Positions 1 to 8,349 are shown, counted from the stretch's first letter. The stretch: DNA of 64,000 nt from Streptomyces novaecaesareae (GCF_000716875.1 NZ_JNWQ01000017.1:1-64000); one strand, 5' to 3'. Numbers and translations are program-made. Notes: generated by a model from the sequence alone, not told the origin.

Positions 1-56
1 GCGGTGGCTGGGGCATCCGGGGCGGTCACGGATGCCCTGGTATCGGCGGGCTGCAT
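1..56 (-). CDS. Start of a divergent gene, cut by the window edge
   Basis: Reading leftward from an ATG at 56, an open frame gives MQPADTRASVTAPDAP and runs off the window after 18 codons. It lies back to back with the LysR-type regulator that starts 60 bases away, which is the usual layout of a LysR regulator and its target (often a transporter). No clear ribosome binding site is visible, and 18 codons are too few to name a family. The start could be further inside the missing part. Confidence 0.3.
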   Translation of the reverse strand, partial: MQPADTRASVTAPDAPAT

Positions 57-115
57 GTCGTCGACCGTAGGCCCGTCGCGGTTGATGCGTCCAATGCATG
101 AAGCGTGGATGATCG

Positions 116-1117
116 ATGCACTGGCGTATGAGTCGAGGTGGTGGCGCGTTGACCGGTCCTGAGTCGGTGGACGGTGGGGAACAGCGGTACCGGGCGGCCG
201 AGTTGGGCCCGGACGAGCCGGCCGTGCTGCTGGCGCCCCGGCTGGCGCAGTTCGCGGCGGTGGCCCGGCTGGAGCACGTGACCCAGGCGGCCGCGCTGCT
301 CGGGGTGCCGCAGCCGACGCTGTCGCGCGCGGTGGCCCGGCTGGAGGAGGAGCTGGGGGTGGAGCTGCTGGCCCGTCAGGGCCGGACGGTCCGGCTGACC
401 AGGGCGGGCCGGCTGCTGCTGGCCTCGGTGGATCGGGCGCTGGCCGAGGTCGAGCGCGGCGCGCGGGCGGCCCGGGCGGAGGCGGACCCGGAGGTGGGGC
501 TGGTGGCCTTCGGCTTCCTGCACACGATGGGGCCGGACACGGTGCCGGCGCTGCTGCGCGGCTTCCGGGCCGCGCGCCCGCGGGTGCGCTTCCAGCTGGT
601 GCAGGACTACGGCGCGGCGATGCTGGAGCGGCTGCGGGCCGGTGAACTGGACCTCTGCCTGGTCGCGCCGCTGCCGGACGATCCGGCGTTCGTCGCCCGC
701 CCGCTGGACGAGCAGCGCCTGCACCTGGTCGTCCCGGCGGACCACCGGCTCGCCGGGCGGCGGCGGATCCGGCTGGCCGAGGTGGCGGAGGAGCCGTTCG
801 TCGGCCTGGAGCAGGGGTACGGGCTGCGCGCGATGACGGACGGCTTCTGCGCGCGGGCCGGGTTCGTGCCCCGGCTGGCGTTCGAGGGGGAGGAGGCGGA
901 GACGCTGCGCGGGCTGGTGGCGGCCGGGCTGGGGGTGGCGCTGCTGCCGCCGGCCCTGGTGCCGCGGCCCGGGGTGGTGGAGCTGGAGGTGACGGCGCCG
1001 CGCACCCGGCGGGCGATCGGGCTGGCGTGGGCGGCGGGGCGGGCGCTGGCTCCACCGGCGGAGGCGTTCCGGGACTTCGTGCTCTCCCGGCGCGGCCGGC
1101 TGCTCCAGCACGACTGA
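116..1117 (+). CDS. LysR-family transcriptional regulator
   Basis: A DNA-binding regulator of the LysR family. Residues about 40-100 form the winged helix-turn-helix (LAQFAAVARLEHVTQAAALL, then QPTLSRAVARLEEELGVELL), and the rest is the effector-binding domain. The 333 residues are slightly longer than usual because the first 36 residues precede the HTH; GTG at 224 or ATG at 128 are possible shorter starts, and none has a good ribosome binding site. The 60-base gap to the leftward gene at 1-56 contains the palindrome ATGCAT and repeats of ATGC, so autoregulation and control of the divergent gene are likely. Effector unknown. Confidence 0.85.
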   Translation: MHWRMSRGGGALTGPESVDGGEQRYRAAELGPDEPAVLLAPRLAQFAAVARLEHVTQAAALLGVPQPTLSRAVARLEEELGVELLARQGRTVRLTRAGRLLLASVDRALAEVERGARAARAEADPEVGLVAFGFLHTMGPDTVPALLRGFRAARPRVRFQLVQDYGAAMLERLRAGELDLCLVAPLPDDPAFVARPLDEQRLHLVVPADHRLAGRRRIRLAEVAEEPFVGLEQGYGLRAMTDGFCARAGFVPRLAFEGEEAETLRGLVAAGLGVALLPPALVPRPGVVELEVTAPRTRRAIGLAWAAGRALAPPAEAFRDFVLSRRGRLLQHD

Positions 1118-1197
1118 CGCTTTGGTGGATCGTATGGACCGGTCGGTGGAATTCCGGGGGTGCTTTGGACCATCCGGTGGTGTTCCCGGTGGTAGGT

Positions 1198-1209
1198 CTA
1201 CGCGCGTAG
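1198..1209 (+). promoter_or_regulatory. Palindromic operator CTACGCGCGTAG upstream of add
   Basis: A perfect 12-base palindrome ending 16 bases before the adenosine deaminase start. Four bases after it comes TATATT, a good -10 hexamer, and six bases later the ATG. A repressor here would block RNA polymerase. The same 12-mer stands before deoC (15630-15641) and the purine nucleoside phosphorylase gene (19204-19215). The regulator is not identified; the DeoR-type protein at 27996-28997 is a candidate by neighbourhood only. Confidence 0.75.
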
Positions 1210-1225
1210 GGGCTATATTTCCGCA

Positions 1226-2383
1226 ATGGAAAAGCAGATCCCCGTCACCGCTGCGGGCACCGGCCCGCGCATCCCCACCGCCGACCAGATCCGCCGCGCG
1301 CCCAAGGTCCTCCTGCACGACCACCTGGACGGCGGGCTGCGCCCGGAGACCGTGGTCGAGCTGGCCGCCGCCGTCGGCTACCAGGGCCTCCCCACCACCG
1401 ACCCCAAGGAACTCGGCGAGTGGTTCCGCGAGGCCGCCGACTCCGGCTCGCTGGTCCGCTACCTGGAGACCTTCGCGCACACCTGCGCCGTCATGCAGAC
1501 CCGTGAGGCCCTGATCAAGGTCGCCGCCGACTGCGCCGAGGACCTGGCCGCCGACGGCGTCGTGTACGCCGAGGTCCGGTACGCCCCCGAGCAGCACCTG
1601 GAGGCCGGCCTGACCCTGGACGAGGTCGTCGAGGCCGTCCAGGAGGGCTTCCGCCTCGGCGAGGCCAACGCCCGCGCGGCCGGCCACCGGATCCGCATCG
1701 GCACCCTGATCACCGCGATGCGGCACGCCGCCCGCTCGCAGGAGATCGCGGAGCTGGCCAACCGCCACCGCGACCAGGGCGTCGTCGGCTTCGACATCGC
1801 GGGCGCCGAGGCCGGCTACCCCCCCACCCGCCACCAGGCCGCCTTCGACTACCTCAAGGGCGAGAACAACCACTTCACCATCCACGCCGGCGAGGCCTTC
1901 GGCCTGCCCTCGATCTGGGAGGCCCTGCAGTGCTGCGGCGCCGACCGGCTCGGCCACGGCGTGCGGATCGTCGACGACATCACGGTGGGCGAGGACGGCG
2001 CGGTCGAGCTCGGCCGACTGGCCGCGTACGTGCGCGACAAGCGCATCCCGCTGGAGATGTGCCCGACCTCCAACATCCAGACCGGCGCCGCCACTTCGTA
2101 CGCCGAGCACCCGATCGGCCTGCTCAGCCGGCTGAAGTTCCGGGTCACCGTGAACACCGACAACCGGCTGATGAGCGGCACCAGCATGAGCCAGGAGTTC
2201 GGGCACGTCGTGGAGGCCTTCGGCTACACCCTGGGGGACCTGGAGTGGTTCACGGTGAACGCGATGAAGTCCGCGTTCCTGCCCTTCGACGAGCGGCTGG
2301 CGATGATCAACGACGTGATCAAGCCGGGCTTCGCCGAGCTGAAGGCGGAGTGGCTGTTCAGCGCGGGCACCGGCGGCAACTGA
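1226..2383 (+). CDS. add: Adenosine deaminase
   Basis: Converts adenosine and 2'-deoxyadenosine to inosine and deoxyinosine in the cytoplasm, the first step of purine nucleoside salvage or breakdown. The amidohydrolase fold is clear: metal ligands in [10 protein letters not shown] (H31, H33), the catalytic HAGE motif at 220-223, GHGVRI about 20 residues later, and the C-terminal NTDNR metal-site motif. At 385 residues it is full length. There is no ribosome binding site; TATATT lies six bases before the ATG, so the mRNA is probably leaderless. The operator at 1198-1209 links it to deoC and the PNP gene in this window. Confidence 0.95.
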   Translation: MEKQIPVTAAGTGPRIPTADQIRRAPKVLLHDHLDGGLRPETVVELAAAVGYQGLPTTDPKELGEWFREAADSGSLVRYLETFAHTCAVMQTREALIKVAADCAEDLAADGVVYAEVRYAPEQHLEAGLTLDEVVEAVQEGFRLGEANARAAGHRIRIGTLITAMRHAARSQEIAELANRHRDQGVVGFDIAGAEAGYPPTRHQAAFDYLKGENNHFTIHAGEAFGLPSIWEALQCCGADRLGHGVRIVDDITVGEDGAVELGRLAAYVRDKRIPLEMCPTSNIQTGAATSYAEHPIGLLSRLKFRVTVNTDNRLMSGTSMSQEFGHVVEAFGYTLGDLEWFTVNAMKSAFLPFDERLAMINDVIKPGFAELKAEWLFSAGTGGN

Positions 2384-2410
2384 GCCGAGGGGTCGAGGCC
2401 CTGTCCGGTG

Positions 2411-2457
2411 GTCGGATGAACGGCCCACTTCGGCAAGGAAGTTGGCGTTCATCCGAC
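2411..2457 (+). terminator. Inverted repeat after add, likely terminator
   Basis: GTCGGATGAACG (2411-2422) pairs perfectly with CGTTCATCCGAC (2446-2457), and the inner bases ACTT/AAGT extend the stem. It stands 28 bases after the add stop. A second palindrome, ACTCACTCCAGTGAGT (2459-2474), follows at once. No T-run is visible, so a regulatory role is not excluded. Confidence 0.55.
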
Positions 2458-2458
2458 T

Positions 2459-2474
2459 ACTCACTCCAGTGAGT
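2459..2474. repeat. 16-base palindrome, possible operator
   Basis: ACTCACT-CC-AGTGAGT is a perfect 7-base inverted repeat with a 2-base centre. The centre is too short for an RNA hairpin loop but suits a dimeric DNA-binding protein. It lies 135 bases before the small secreted protein at 2609 and just after the add terminator-like repeat. Confidence 0.35.
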
Positions 2475-2608
2475 GAACGGCCTTTGGTTCCTGCGCGACC
2501 GGCTCACTACGGTGTGCCAGTCATTGCCGACCAGACACGGTGGCGGTCGCCCGTCCGCCCAACCCGTACGCGAGGCCGGCCACCGACGAGGACCCAAGGG
2601 GACGAACC

Positions 2609-2980
2609 ATGAAGCAGGCTCTCAAGGCCGCCGGCACCGCGGCGCTCGGCATCGCCATCGCGGCGGTCGGCGCCGGCACCGCCTCCGCCGACGCAGCCCC
2701 GGCGCCCGGCGGCCTCGGGCTGCCCACCGGCGCGGTGACGAACCCCGCGGTGACCGGGGCGGTCACCGACACCGCCGCCAAGCTGCCCGGCGGCGACAAG
2801 GTCACCGGCACGCTGGGCACCCTCGCCCCGACCGCGGGCCACGCCGCCCCGGCCGCCGACGCGCCGCTCGCCGGCGTCACCCAGGAGCGCGCCGCCGTCC
2901 CGTCCGTCCCGGGCCTCGACAAGACCCCCATCGGTGGTCTGGCCGGCGCCCTCCCGGGGCTGCCGGGCCTGGGTGGCTGA
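2609..2980 (+). CDS. Small secreted Gly/Pro/Ala-rich protein
   Basis: A 123-residue protein with a signal peptide: MKQALKAAG, a hydrophobic stretch LGIAIAAVGAGTASA and a likely cleavage after ASA (about residue 27). The mature part is low complexity, rich in Gly, Pro, Ala and Thr, and ends in LPGLPGLGG. The ATG at 2609 is chosen because AAGGGGA stands eight bases upstream; an open extension to 2540 lacks this. Such small secreted proteins are common in Streptomyces; no enzyme motif is seen and the function is unknown. A very strong terminator follows. Confidence 0.7.
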   Translation: MKQALKAAGTAALGIAIAAVGAGTASADAAPAPGGLGLPTGAVTNPAVTGAVTDTAAKLPGGDKVTGTLGTLAPTAGHAAPAADAPLAGVTQERAAVPSVPGLDKTPIGGLAGALPGLPGLGG

Positions 2981-2994
2981 TCCGAGCCGCCGGC

Positions 2995-3048
2995 ACGGCG
3001 ACGGGCCGCCCGCCCCGGAGATCCCCGGGGCGGGCGGCCCGTCGCCGT
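2995..3048. terminator. Strong bidirectional terminator
   Basis: A perfect 24-base-pair stem (2995-3018 with 3025-3048) closes a six-base loop. It sits between the secreted protein gene ending at 2980 and the convergent PspC gene ending at 3081, so it can stop both. Confidence 0.9.
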
Positions 3049-3080
3049 TCTCGTCACCGGCCCTGAGGTGGGCCCGGGTC

Positions 3081-3266
3081 TCACGGCTCCTGGGGGAGGA
3101 GCACCCAGAGGGCGAGGTAGAGCAGGAACTGGGGGCCGGGCAGCAGGCAGGAGAGCAGGAAGATCAGGCGGACGGTCCACGGGGTCAGGCCGAAGCGCTC
3201 GGCGATCCCGGCGCAGACGCCGGCGATGACGCGGTTGTGACGGGGGCGGGCGAGACGAGAACTCAT
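3081..3266 (-). CDS. PspC-domain membrane protein
   Basis: A 61-residue protein that is almost only a PspC domain: RPRHNRVIAGVCAGIAERFG, then TPWTVRLIFLLSCLLPGPQFLLYLALWVLLPQEP with membrane-spanning segments. Family members sense or answer envelope stress. The ATG at 3266 has GGGAG just upstream and overlaps the stop of a 26-codon upstream frame (3263-3343) as ATGA, so translation of the two is probably coupled. Confidence 0.8.
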   Translation of the reverse strand: MSSRLARPRHNRVIAGVCAGIAERFGLTPWTVRLIFLLSCLLPGPQFLLYLALWVLLPQEP

Positions 3267-3343
3267 GCTCCCACCTCGCTTCGCTCGGCAGGGGCATTCG
3301 CCCACACGCGCCTCTCGATGGTTCGCTCGCTTCGCTCGCTCAT
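3263..3343 (-). CDS. 26-residue upstream ORF coupled to the PspC gene
   Basis: ATG at 3343 is preceded by a strong ribosome binding site (AGGAGTGG). The frame gives a 26-residue peptide beginning MSERSERTIERR and ending AERSEVGA; its TGA overlaps the PspC ATG by the ATGA arrangement. SER/SE repeats come from repeated GCGAAGCGAG. It may be a leader peptide that carries ribosomes to the PspC start. Whether the peptide itself has a function is unknown. Confidence 0.5.
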   Translation of the reverse strand: MSERSERTIERRVWANAPAERSEVGA

Positions 3344-3502
3344 GATCCACTCCTGACTTGCTCCGCACGGTGGCGGCCCGGTCCGGCCGGTCCGGCGGGG
3401 TACTTCCATACTGCTCCGCTGCCGCCCCGCGATCCTCAGCCCGCCAGGTGATTCCCCGCCCCGCCGGGTCACCGGCGAGGAGTAGCCGGAGGTCGGGGTC
3501 GC

Positions 3503-3612
3503 CCTCAGGGTGACCCTGAGGACCGGCCCGCCCGGCCCGCCGCCGCGGGCGGCCCCGGACGGCGGAAGGCCCGCCCGTCCCCGCTCGACGGCGGGTGACG
3601 GACGGGCCTTCC
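3503..3612 (-). terminator. Two hairpins ending the 3640-4218 gene
   Basis: In leftward transcription the first hairpin pairs 3564-3579 with 3597-3612 (16 bases, one mismatch, arms GGAAGGCCCG/CGGGCCTTCC). Further on, CCTCAGGG-TGA-CCCTGAGG (3503-3521) forms a small second hairpin. The stretch 3344-3639 holds these and no gene that I can support. Confidence 0.6.
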
Positions 3613-3639
3613 GGTGTGCGTACGGCGGGTGCCGCGCGA

Positions 3640-4218
3640 TCAGCCCGCCGGGTGCGGCGGCTGCGGCGGGGTCGGCTGCGCGTACGGGTTGTCCGCCACC
3701 GGCTGCGGCGGGAGGCCCGGCTGGTACGGCGCGGCGCCCTGCGCCGGCGCGGCCTGGGGAGCGGCGGGCGGCACGGGGGCGCCGGCCTGCGGCGGCACCG
3801 GCGGGACGGGCGCGCCCGGCTGCGGGGCGTTGGGGTTGAACGGGGCCTGCGGGGCGTTCGGGTTGTACGGCGCCTGCGGCGCGTTGGGGTTGAACCCGGC
3901 GGCCTGCGCGGCGGCCTGGGCGGCGGCCTGCTGCTTGGCGTTGCTGCGCTCGGTGATCGCCTTCACCGAGTACACGATCATCGCGACCGGCAGGATGAAC
4001 ACCTTGAAGAAGATGTAGTACGTGCCCCCCTCGAAGACGAACGCGAGGTAGTAGGCGTACCCCAGGAAGCCGAGGCCGATGATGACGTTGAGGATCCGCA
4101 GGCCGACCTTCAGTCCGCCGGAGACGGCCCCGAGGACCAGCATGATGATGCCGCTGAGCGCCAGCAGCACGACGTACCAGGAGAACAGCGGTTCGGCGCT
4201 GAAGTCGAGATTGTTCAA
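3640..4218 (-). CDS. Membrane protein with proline/asparagine-rich repeat tail
   Basis: About 192 residues. Three hydrophobic segments span roughly residues 10-100 (LFSWYVVLLALSGIIMLVLG, ILNVIIGLGFLGYAYYLAFV, YIFFKVFILPVAMIVYSV). The C-terminal half is a low-complexity tail with repeats of NPNAPQAP followed by Pro/Gln/Ala-rich sequence. TTG at 4218 is preferred because AGGA lies seven bases upstream, separated by a run of seven C; an ATG at 4299 would add 27 unlikely residues. The family is conserved in actinomycetes as far as I recall; function unknown. Confidence 0.65.
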   Translation of the reverse strand: MNNLDFSAEPLFSWYVVLLALSGIIMLVLGAVSGGLKVGLRILNVIIGLGFLGYAYYLAFVFEGGTYYIFFKVFILPVAMIVYSVKAITERSNAKQQAAAQAAAQAAGFNPNAPQAPYNPNAPQAPFNPNAPQPGAPVPPVPPQAGAPVPPAAPQAAPAQGAAPYQPGLPPQPVADNPYAQPTPPQPPHPAG

Positions 4219-4364
4219 GGGGGGGTTCCTGTGGGAGGGAAGAGAAAACGGCGGAACCGTTCGGGGACGAGAGCGCACAGTACTGGAGGCGGCCGACATC
4301 CGTCGCCGCCTTTACGTCACGGTGTCGTTGCGCTCTGCCGGACCGGCAATTGACGAGGTGGGAA

Positions 4365-5051
4365 ATGACTGGGTATGAGGTGCTGCGGGTCTTTTGCGGG
4401 CCCGGAGGGGAGCACGGGAACGAGCTCGGGGTGGTGCGCGACGGCGCCGCCGTGCCGGAGCGCGCGGACCGGCAGCGGATCGCGCACGAACTCGGCTTCA
4501 GCGAGACGGTGTTCGTCGACGACCCGGAGCGCGGGGCGATCGACATCTACACCCCGTCGGTGCGCCTGCCCTTCGCCGGCCACCCGTGCGTGGGTGCCGC
4601 CTGGCTGCTCGGGGTGGACCGGCTGGTCACGGCCGCCGGCCCGGTGGGCGTGCGGCACGAGGACGGGCTGACCCGGATCGAGGCTCGGCCGGAGTGGGCT
4701 CCCGGGCGGACGCTGCGGCAGTACGGCTCGGCGGCCGAGGTGGAGGCGCTGGAGGTGCCGCCGCCGGGGGAGTGGATCTACGCCTGGGCCTGGCAGGACG
4801 AGACGGCCGGCACCGTCCGGGCACGGGCCTTCCCCGGGCGGGGGGACGGGATCGAGGAGGACGAGGCGACGGGCGCGGCCGCCCTGCTGCTGACCGCGCG
4901 GCTGGGCCGGGCGCTGACCGTCACCCAGGGCCGGGGCTCGCAGCTGATGACCGGGCCGCGCCCGGGCGGGCTGATCGAGGTCGGCGGCCGGGTGCTGCCC
5001 GGGCCGGTCCGGCCGACGGGCGGCCCCGCGAGCGCGCCCGACACCCCCTAG
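4365..5051 (+). CDS. PhzF-family isomerase-like protein
   Basis: A 228-residue protein with PhzF features: ELGFSETVFV near residues 40-50, LPFAGHPCVGAAWLL (FAGHP motif), DEATGAAALLLTARLG and GRGSQL near the C-terminus. PhzF proteins catalyse isomerisations of small metabolites; most in actinomycetes have no known substrate. At 228 residues it is shorter than the usual 260-290. The ATG at 4365 has GAGGTGGGA upstream. Its TAG overlaps the stop of the convergent VanZ-like gene in a shared CTAG. Confidence 0.8.
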   Translation: MTGYEVLRVFCGPGGEHGNELGVVRDGAAVPERADRQRIAHELGFSETVFVDDPERGAIDIYTPSVRLPFAGHPCVGAAWLLGVDRLVTAAGPVGVRHEDGLTRIEARPEWAPGRTLRQYGSAAEVEALEVPPPGEWIYAWAWQDETAGTVRARAFPGRGDGIEEDEATGAAALLLTARLGRALTVTQGRGSQLMTGPRPGGLIEVGGRVLPGPVRPTGGPASAPDTP

Positions 5052-5710
5052 GCGCGCGGGCGGGCGGCGGGCGCGACGGCTGCCACCGACGGGGCGGTCG
5101 GCAGGGACACCCGGGGCGCCCGCGGCCGCCGTTCCCGCAGCAGGTGCCGCAGCCCGGGGACCAGCGCGAGGTGGGTGGCGGCCACGCCGACCACGGCGAA
5201 CAGGATGTGGTCCACGTTGAGGACGTGCCCGGGCGTCCAGGAGGAGAGGAACTCCAGCACGGTCGCCAGCAGCGCGGAGACGCCGGTGGTGCGCAGGAAG
5301 GAGGGCAGCCACGGGGCCCGGAGGCGGCCGCCGGCCAGTGGCAGGAGGACGCCGAGCGGGGCCAGCAGCAGGAGTTCGCCGACCACCTGCCAGGCCGTGG
5401 AGGAGCGGAGCGAGGCCAGCGGCGTCAGGTTGGCGTCGTACACCCAGGCCACCGGCAGCGGTCTCAGGACGAGCCAGAGCACCAGCGTCAGGTGGCAGGC
5501 CAGGCCCGCCACTCCGGTCAGCCGGAGGGGACGGTGGACGTCCGCCGCCGGGCTGCTCTCGGTCCCCGCGCCGGAACGCTCGTCGCGTGTCCTGGTGCCA
5601 TCTCGCTGCACGGGAGGGAGGACGTGGGCCGGTGGCACGGCGGTTCCACCCTGGGCGTGAACATTCCCGAACGCGCCCCCGGCCCCCGCCCCGCCGTCCC
5701 GGTCGGCCAC
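5048..5710 (-). CDS. VanZ-like membrane protein
   Basis: A 220-residue membrane protein. After a 60-residue disordered N-terminus come about four membrane segments with the VanZ pattern: LTLVLWLVLRP, NLTPLASL, GELLLLAPLGVLLPL, and a conserved charged end NVDHILFAVVG. VanZ family proteins are linked to teicoplanin resistance in enterococci, but most have no tested role. The start (GTG at 5710) is uncertain because no ribosome binding site is seen; starts closer to the first membrane segment are possible. Confidence 0.75.
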   Translation of the reverse strand: MADRDGGAGAGGAFGNVHAQGGTAVPPAHVLPPVQRDGTRTRDERSGAGTESSPAADVHRPLRLTGVAGLACHLTLVLWLVLRPLPVAWVYDANLTPLASLRSSTAWQVVGELLLLAPLGVLLPLAGGRLRAPWLPSFLRTTGVSALLATVLEFLSSWTPGHVLNVDHILFAVVGVAATHLALVPGLRHLLRERRPRAPRVSLPTAPSVAAVAPAARPRA

Positions 5711-5726
5711 CCGGCCACCGGTAGGG

Positions 5727-6050
5727 CTACTTGCAGGGCGCGGCCGTCGGCACCGCGCTGAACACGTTGTCCGGTGGCGGGCTGCCCGGCGCCACCACGG
5801 TGGGCGAGGGGCTCGGACTCGGGCTCGCGGACGCCTTGGCGGCGCCGCGGGCCTGGGTCATGGACGGCGCGGGGCCGGGCGGGGTGGCCAGCGCGGCCGG
5901 TACGTGCGGGGTGGTCGGGCAGGCCGTCCGGCTGGCCGGGGCGCCGGCGTCGACCGGTACGGCGGTGGGTCGGATGCCGCAGCCGGAGGCCAGCGCGAGC
6001 AGGAACAGCACGCCGACGGTGCGGCGCAGGGTGGTGGCGGGGGCGGTCAC
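5727..6050 (-). CDS. Lipoprotein of the afsQ operon
   Basis: A 107-residue exported lipoprotein: signal sequence RRTVGVLFLLALASGC with lipobox LASGC, then a Pro/Ser/Ala-rich mature part. The GTG start overlaps the afsQ2 stop (GTGA), so it is translated with the kinase. From memory, S. coelicolor has a lipoprotein gene, SCO4905, in the same place in the afsQ1-afsQ2 operon. A role in sensing or in modulating the kinase is plausible but unproven. Confidence 0.8.
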   Translation of the reverse strand: MTAPATTLRRTVGVLFLLALASGCGIRPTAVPVDAGAPASRTACPTTPHVPAALATPPGPAPSMTQARGAAKASASPSPSPSPTVVAPGSPPPDNVFSAVPTAAPCK

Positions 6051-7591
6051 GTGGCGTCCTTGTCCTCGGCGGCGTCGCGCGCGGGGCCGTCCTCGGCCTC
6101 GCCCGCGGACGGCGGAGCCGGCGGGGCCAGCGGCAGCGCCAGGGTGAACACCGCGCCGACCTCCCCGTTCGCCGCCGTGATCGTCCCCCCGTGTATCTGG
6201 GCGTTGGCCATCGCGATCGACAGGCCCAGGCCGCTGCCCTCCGAGCGGGCCCGCCCCCGGTCCGCCTTGTAGAAGCGGTCGAAGACGTGCGGCAGCACGT
6301 CCTCCGGGATGCCCGGGCCGCTGTCGGAGACCTCGACCACGACCGAGTCCTCGGTCTGCCGGACCCGTACCCGCACCGGCGAGCCGCCGTGCTTGAGCGC
6401 GTTGCCGATCAGGTTGGCGAAGACCACGTCGAGCCGGCGCGGATCGACCACGGCCAGGATGCCGCGCGGGGCGTCCAGTTCGACCGCGTCGTACCAGGCC
6501 CGCCCGTCGATGCAGGACATGATCAGGTCGGCGATGTCCACCTCGTCGGCGACCAGCCTGGCGGTGCCGGCGTCGAAGCGGGTCACCTCCATCAGGTTCT
6601 CCACCAGGTCGGACAGCCGCCGGGTCTCGCTGACCACGAGCCGTACGGCCGGTTCGATCATCGGGTCCAGCGACTCGGCCTCGTCCTCCAGGATGTCGGT
6701 CACGGCGGTCATCGCGGTCAGCGGGGTGCGCAGCTCGTGCGACATGTCGGCGACGAACCGCCGGCTCTGCGCCTCGCGCGCGCTCAGCTCCTCGACCTGC
6801 TCGTGCAGCTGCTCCGCCGTCCGGTTGAACGTCCGCGCCAGGTCGGCGAGTTCGTCCGCGCCGTCGACCTCGAGCCGGGTGTCCAGGTGTCCTTCGCCGA
6901 GCCGCCGGGCGGCGTCGCCGAGCCGCTTGACCGGCCGCAGCACGGTGGCCGAGGCGGCCTGGGCGAGCAGCGCCGAGCCGATCAGCGCGAACAGCGTGGC
7001 GATGGCCAGCGACCAGCCCAGGGTGTTGAGGTCGGCCCGCTCGTTCTCCAGCGACTTGAACATGTACGCCGTCGGGCCGTTCGGCACCACCTTGGTGCCG
7101 CCGATCAGGAACGGCCGGCCCTCCAGGTTCTGCCGCTGCCAGTACAGGTGGTACGGGTACGGGTTGCTCTCGGTGACCTCGCGCGGCTTGGCGACGGTGG
7201 ACTGCAGCGCGGCCGGCACGTCGGCCAGCGTGTAGCGCGTCGGGTCGGAGGACGGCGCGCACTCCGGGTGCGCCGGGTCGACCACCACCACGTCGTAACT
7301 CAGGCCGGAGCTGGCCACGTTGGACGCCAGCGCGGCGAGCTCCGGGCAGCTCGCGTTCAGTGGCAGCTCGGAGACGTTGCGGCTGAGCGAGACCCGGAAG
7401 TCGTTCAGCACGGTGTTCTGGGCGCGCTTGAGCACCGCGTCGCGGTTCAGCCAGTACGCGATGCCGGAGGCCGAGACGGCGGCGAGCAGCGCGACCGCCG
7501 CGAACACCGCGATCAGCCGCACCCGCAGGGAGCGCAGCCGTCGCCACCGGCCGGCCGGGAAGCGCCGGGCAGTCGTCTGATGGTCAGTCAC
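6047..7591 (-). CDS. afsQ2: Sensor histidine kinase AfsQ2
   Basis: The membrane kinase that phosphorylates AfsQ1; in S. coelicolor the pair responds to glutamate-rich medium and controls antibiotic production and nitrogen metabolism. The 514 residues contain a first membrane segment (about 23-45), an extracellular sensor region, a second membrane segment near 190-210, HAMP (VLRPVKRLGDAARRLGEGHL), a HisKA domain with the phosphoacceptor in ADMSHELRTPLTAM, and an ATPase domain (N box NLIGNALKHG, G1 DSGPGIP, G2 GSGLGLSI). GTG at 7591 is chosen by position before the first membrane segment. It lies 80 bases after afsQ1 and overlaps the lipoprotein gene. Confidence 0.9.
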   Translation of the reverse strand: MTDHQTTARRFPAGRWRRLRSLRVRLIAVFAAVALLAAVSASGIAYWLNRDAVLKRAQNTVLNDFRVSLSRNVSELPLNASCPELAALASNVASSGLSYDVVVVDPAHPECAPSSDPTRYTLADVPAALQSTVAKPREVTESNPYPYHLYWQRQNLEGRPFLIGGTKVVPNGPTAYMFKSLENERADLNTLGWSLAIATLFALIGSALLAQAASATVLRPVKRLGDAARRLGEGHLDTRLEVDGADELADLARTFNRTAEQLHEQVEELSAREAQSRRFVADMSHELRTPLTAMTAVTDILEDEAESLDPMIEPAVRLVVSETRRLSDLVENLMEVTRFDAGTARLVADEVDIADLIMSCIDGRAWYDAVELDAPRGILAVVDPRRLDVVFANLIGNALKHGGSPVRVRVRQTEDSVVVEVSDSGPGIPEDVLPHVFDRFYKADRGRARSEGSGLGLSIAMANAQIHGGTITAANGEVGAVFTLALPLAPPAPPSAGEAEDGPARDAAEDKDAT

Positions 7592-7671
7592 AGGAGCCTG
7601 TCGTGGTACGGGAGTTCGGAGGTCGGAACGGGCGGCCCGGGCGGCCCGGGTTTCCGGTGGGGGGAGGGGCG

Positions 7672-8349
7672 TCAGGCCGGCGGGTCCAGCCGGTAGCCCA
7701 CCCCGCGGACGGTGCGGATCAGCGTCGGCGCGGACGGCACGTCCTCGACCTTGGCCCGCAGCCGCTGCACACAGGCGTCCACCAGCCGGGAGTCGCCGAG
7801 GTAGTCGTGCTCCCAGACCAGCCGCAGCAGCTGCTGGCGGGAGAGCGCCTGGCCGGGGCGGCGGCTGAGTTCCAGCAGCAGCCGCAGCTCGGTCGGGGTG
7901 AGCTGGAGGTCCTGGCCGTCCTTGGTGACGGTCATCGCGGCTCGGTCGATCACCACGCTGCCGTACGCCGAGGAGTCCGAACTCTCCCGCTCGCCGCGCC
8001 GCAGCACCGCCCGGATCCGGGCGTCCAGCACGCGTGGCTGCACCGGCTTGACCACGTAGTCGTCCGCGCCGGACTCCAGGCCCACCACCACGTCGATGTC
8101 GTCCGAACGTGCGGTCAGCAGGATGATCGGCAGCTGGTCGGTGCGCCGGATCCGGCGGCACACTTCGAAGCCGTCGATTCCGGGCAGCATCACGTCCAGC
8201 ACGATCAGGTCGGGCCGCTGCTCCTTGAAGAGCCTCAGACCGTCCTCGCCGGAGGCGGCGGTGGCCACGCGGTGGCCCTGGCGGGTGAGAGCGAGTTCGA
8301 GGCCGGTCCGGATGGCGTCGTCGTCCTCGATCAGTAGGAGGAAAGGCAC
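7672..8349 (-). CDS. afsQ1: Response regulator AfsQ1
   Basis: An OmpR/PhoB-type regulator of 225 residues. The receiver domain begins MPFLLLIEDDDAIRTG, has the phosphorylated aspartate in LIVLDVMLPG and the conserved K in DDYVVKP. The C-terminal winged helix (LQLTPTELRLLLELSRRPGQ and VDACVQRLRAKVED) binds DNA. The GTG at 8349 gives the same length and N-terminus as I recall for S. coelicolor AfsQ1. Transcribed away from sigQ; an AfsQ1-type site lies between them. Confidence 0.93.
   Translation of the reverse strand: MPFLLLIEDDDAIRTGLELALTRQGHRVATAASGEDGLRLFKEQRPDLIVLDVMLPGIDGFEVCRRIRRTDQLPIILLTARSDDIDVVVGLESGADDYVVKPVQPRVLDARIRAVLRRGERESSDSSAYGSVVIDRAAMTVTKDGQDLQLTPTELRLLLELSRRPGQALSRQQLLRLVWEHDYLGDSRLVDACVQRLRAKVEDVPSAPTLIRTVRGVGYRLDPPA

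Noticed and set aside
26..2464. A very long open frame on the minus strand across the LysR and add genes
   Set aside because: It is antisense to two clear genes, full of Arg/Gly/His low complexity and has no domain. Such frames are normal in 70+% GC DNA. The same applies to the long antisense frames over sigQ, pgsB, hutH and the STAND operon.
3270..3345. Repeated GCTTCGCTCG as part of a CRISPR-like array
   Set aside because: Only two or three imperfect copies exist, with no regular spacers; they encode the SER repeats of the leader peptide.
4219..4225. Run of seven G (seven C on the gene strand) as a frameshift error
   Set aside because: It lies between the ribosome binding site and the TTG start and no frame change is needed to explain the gene.
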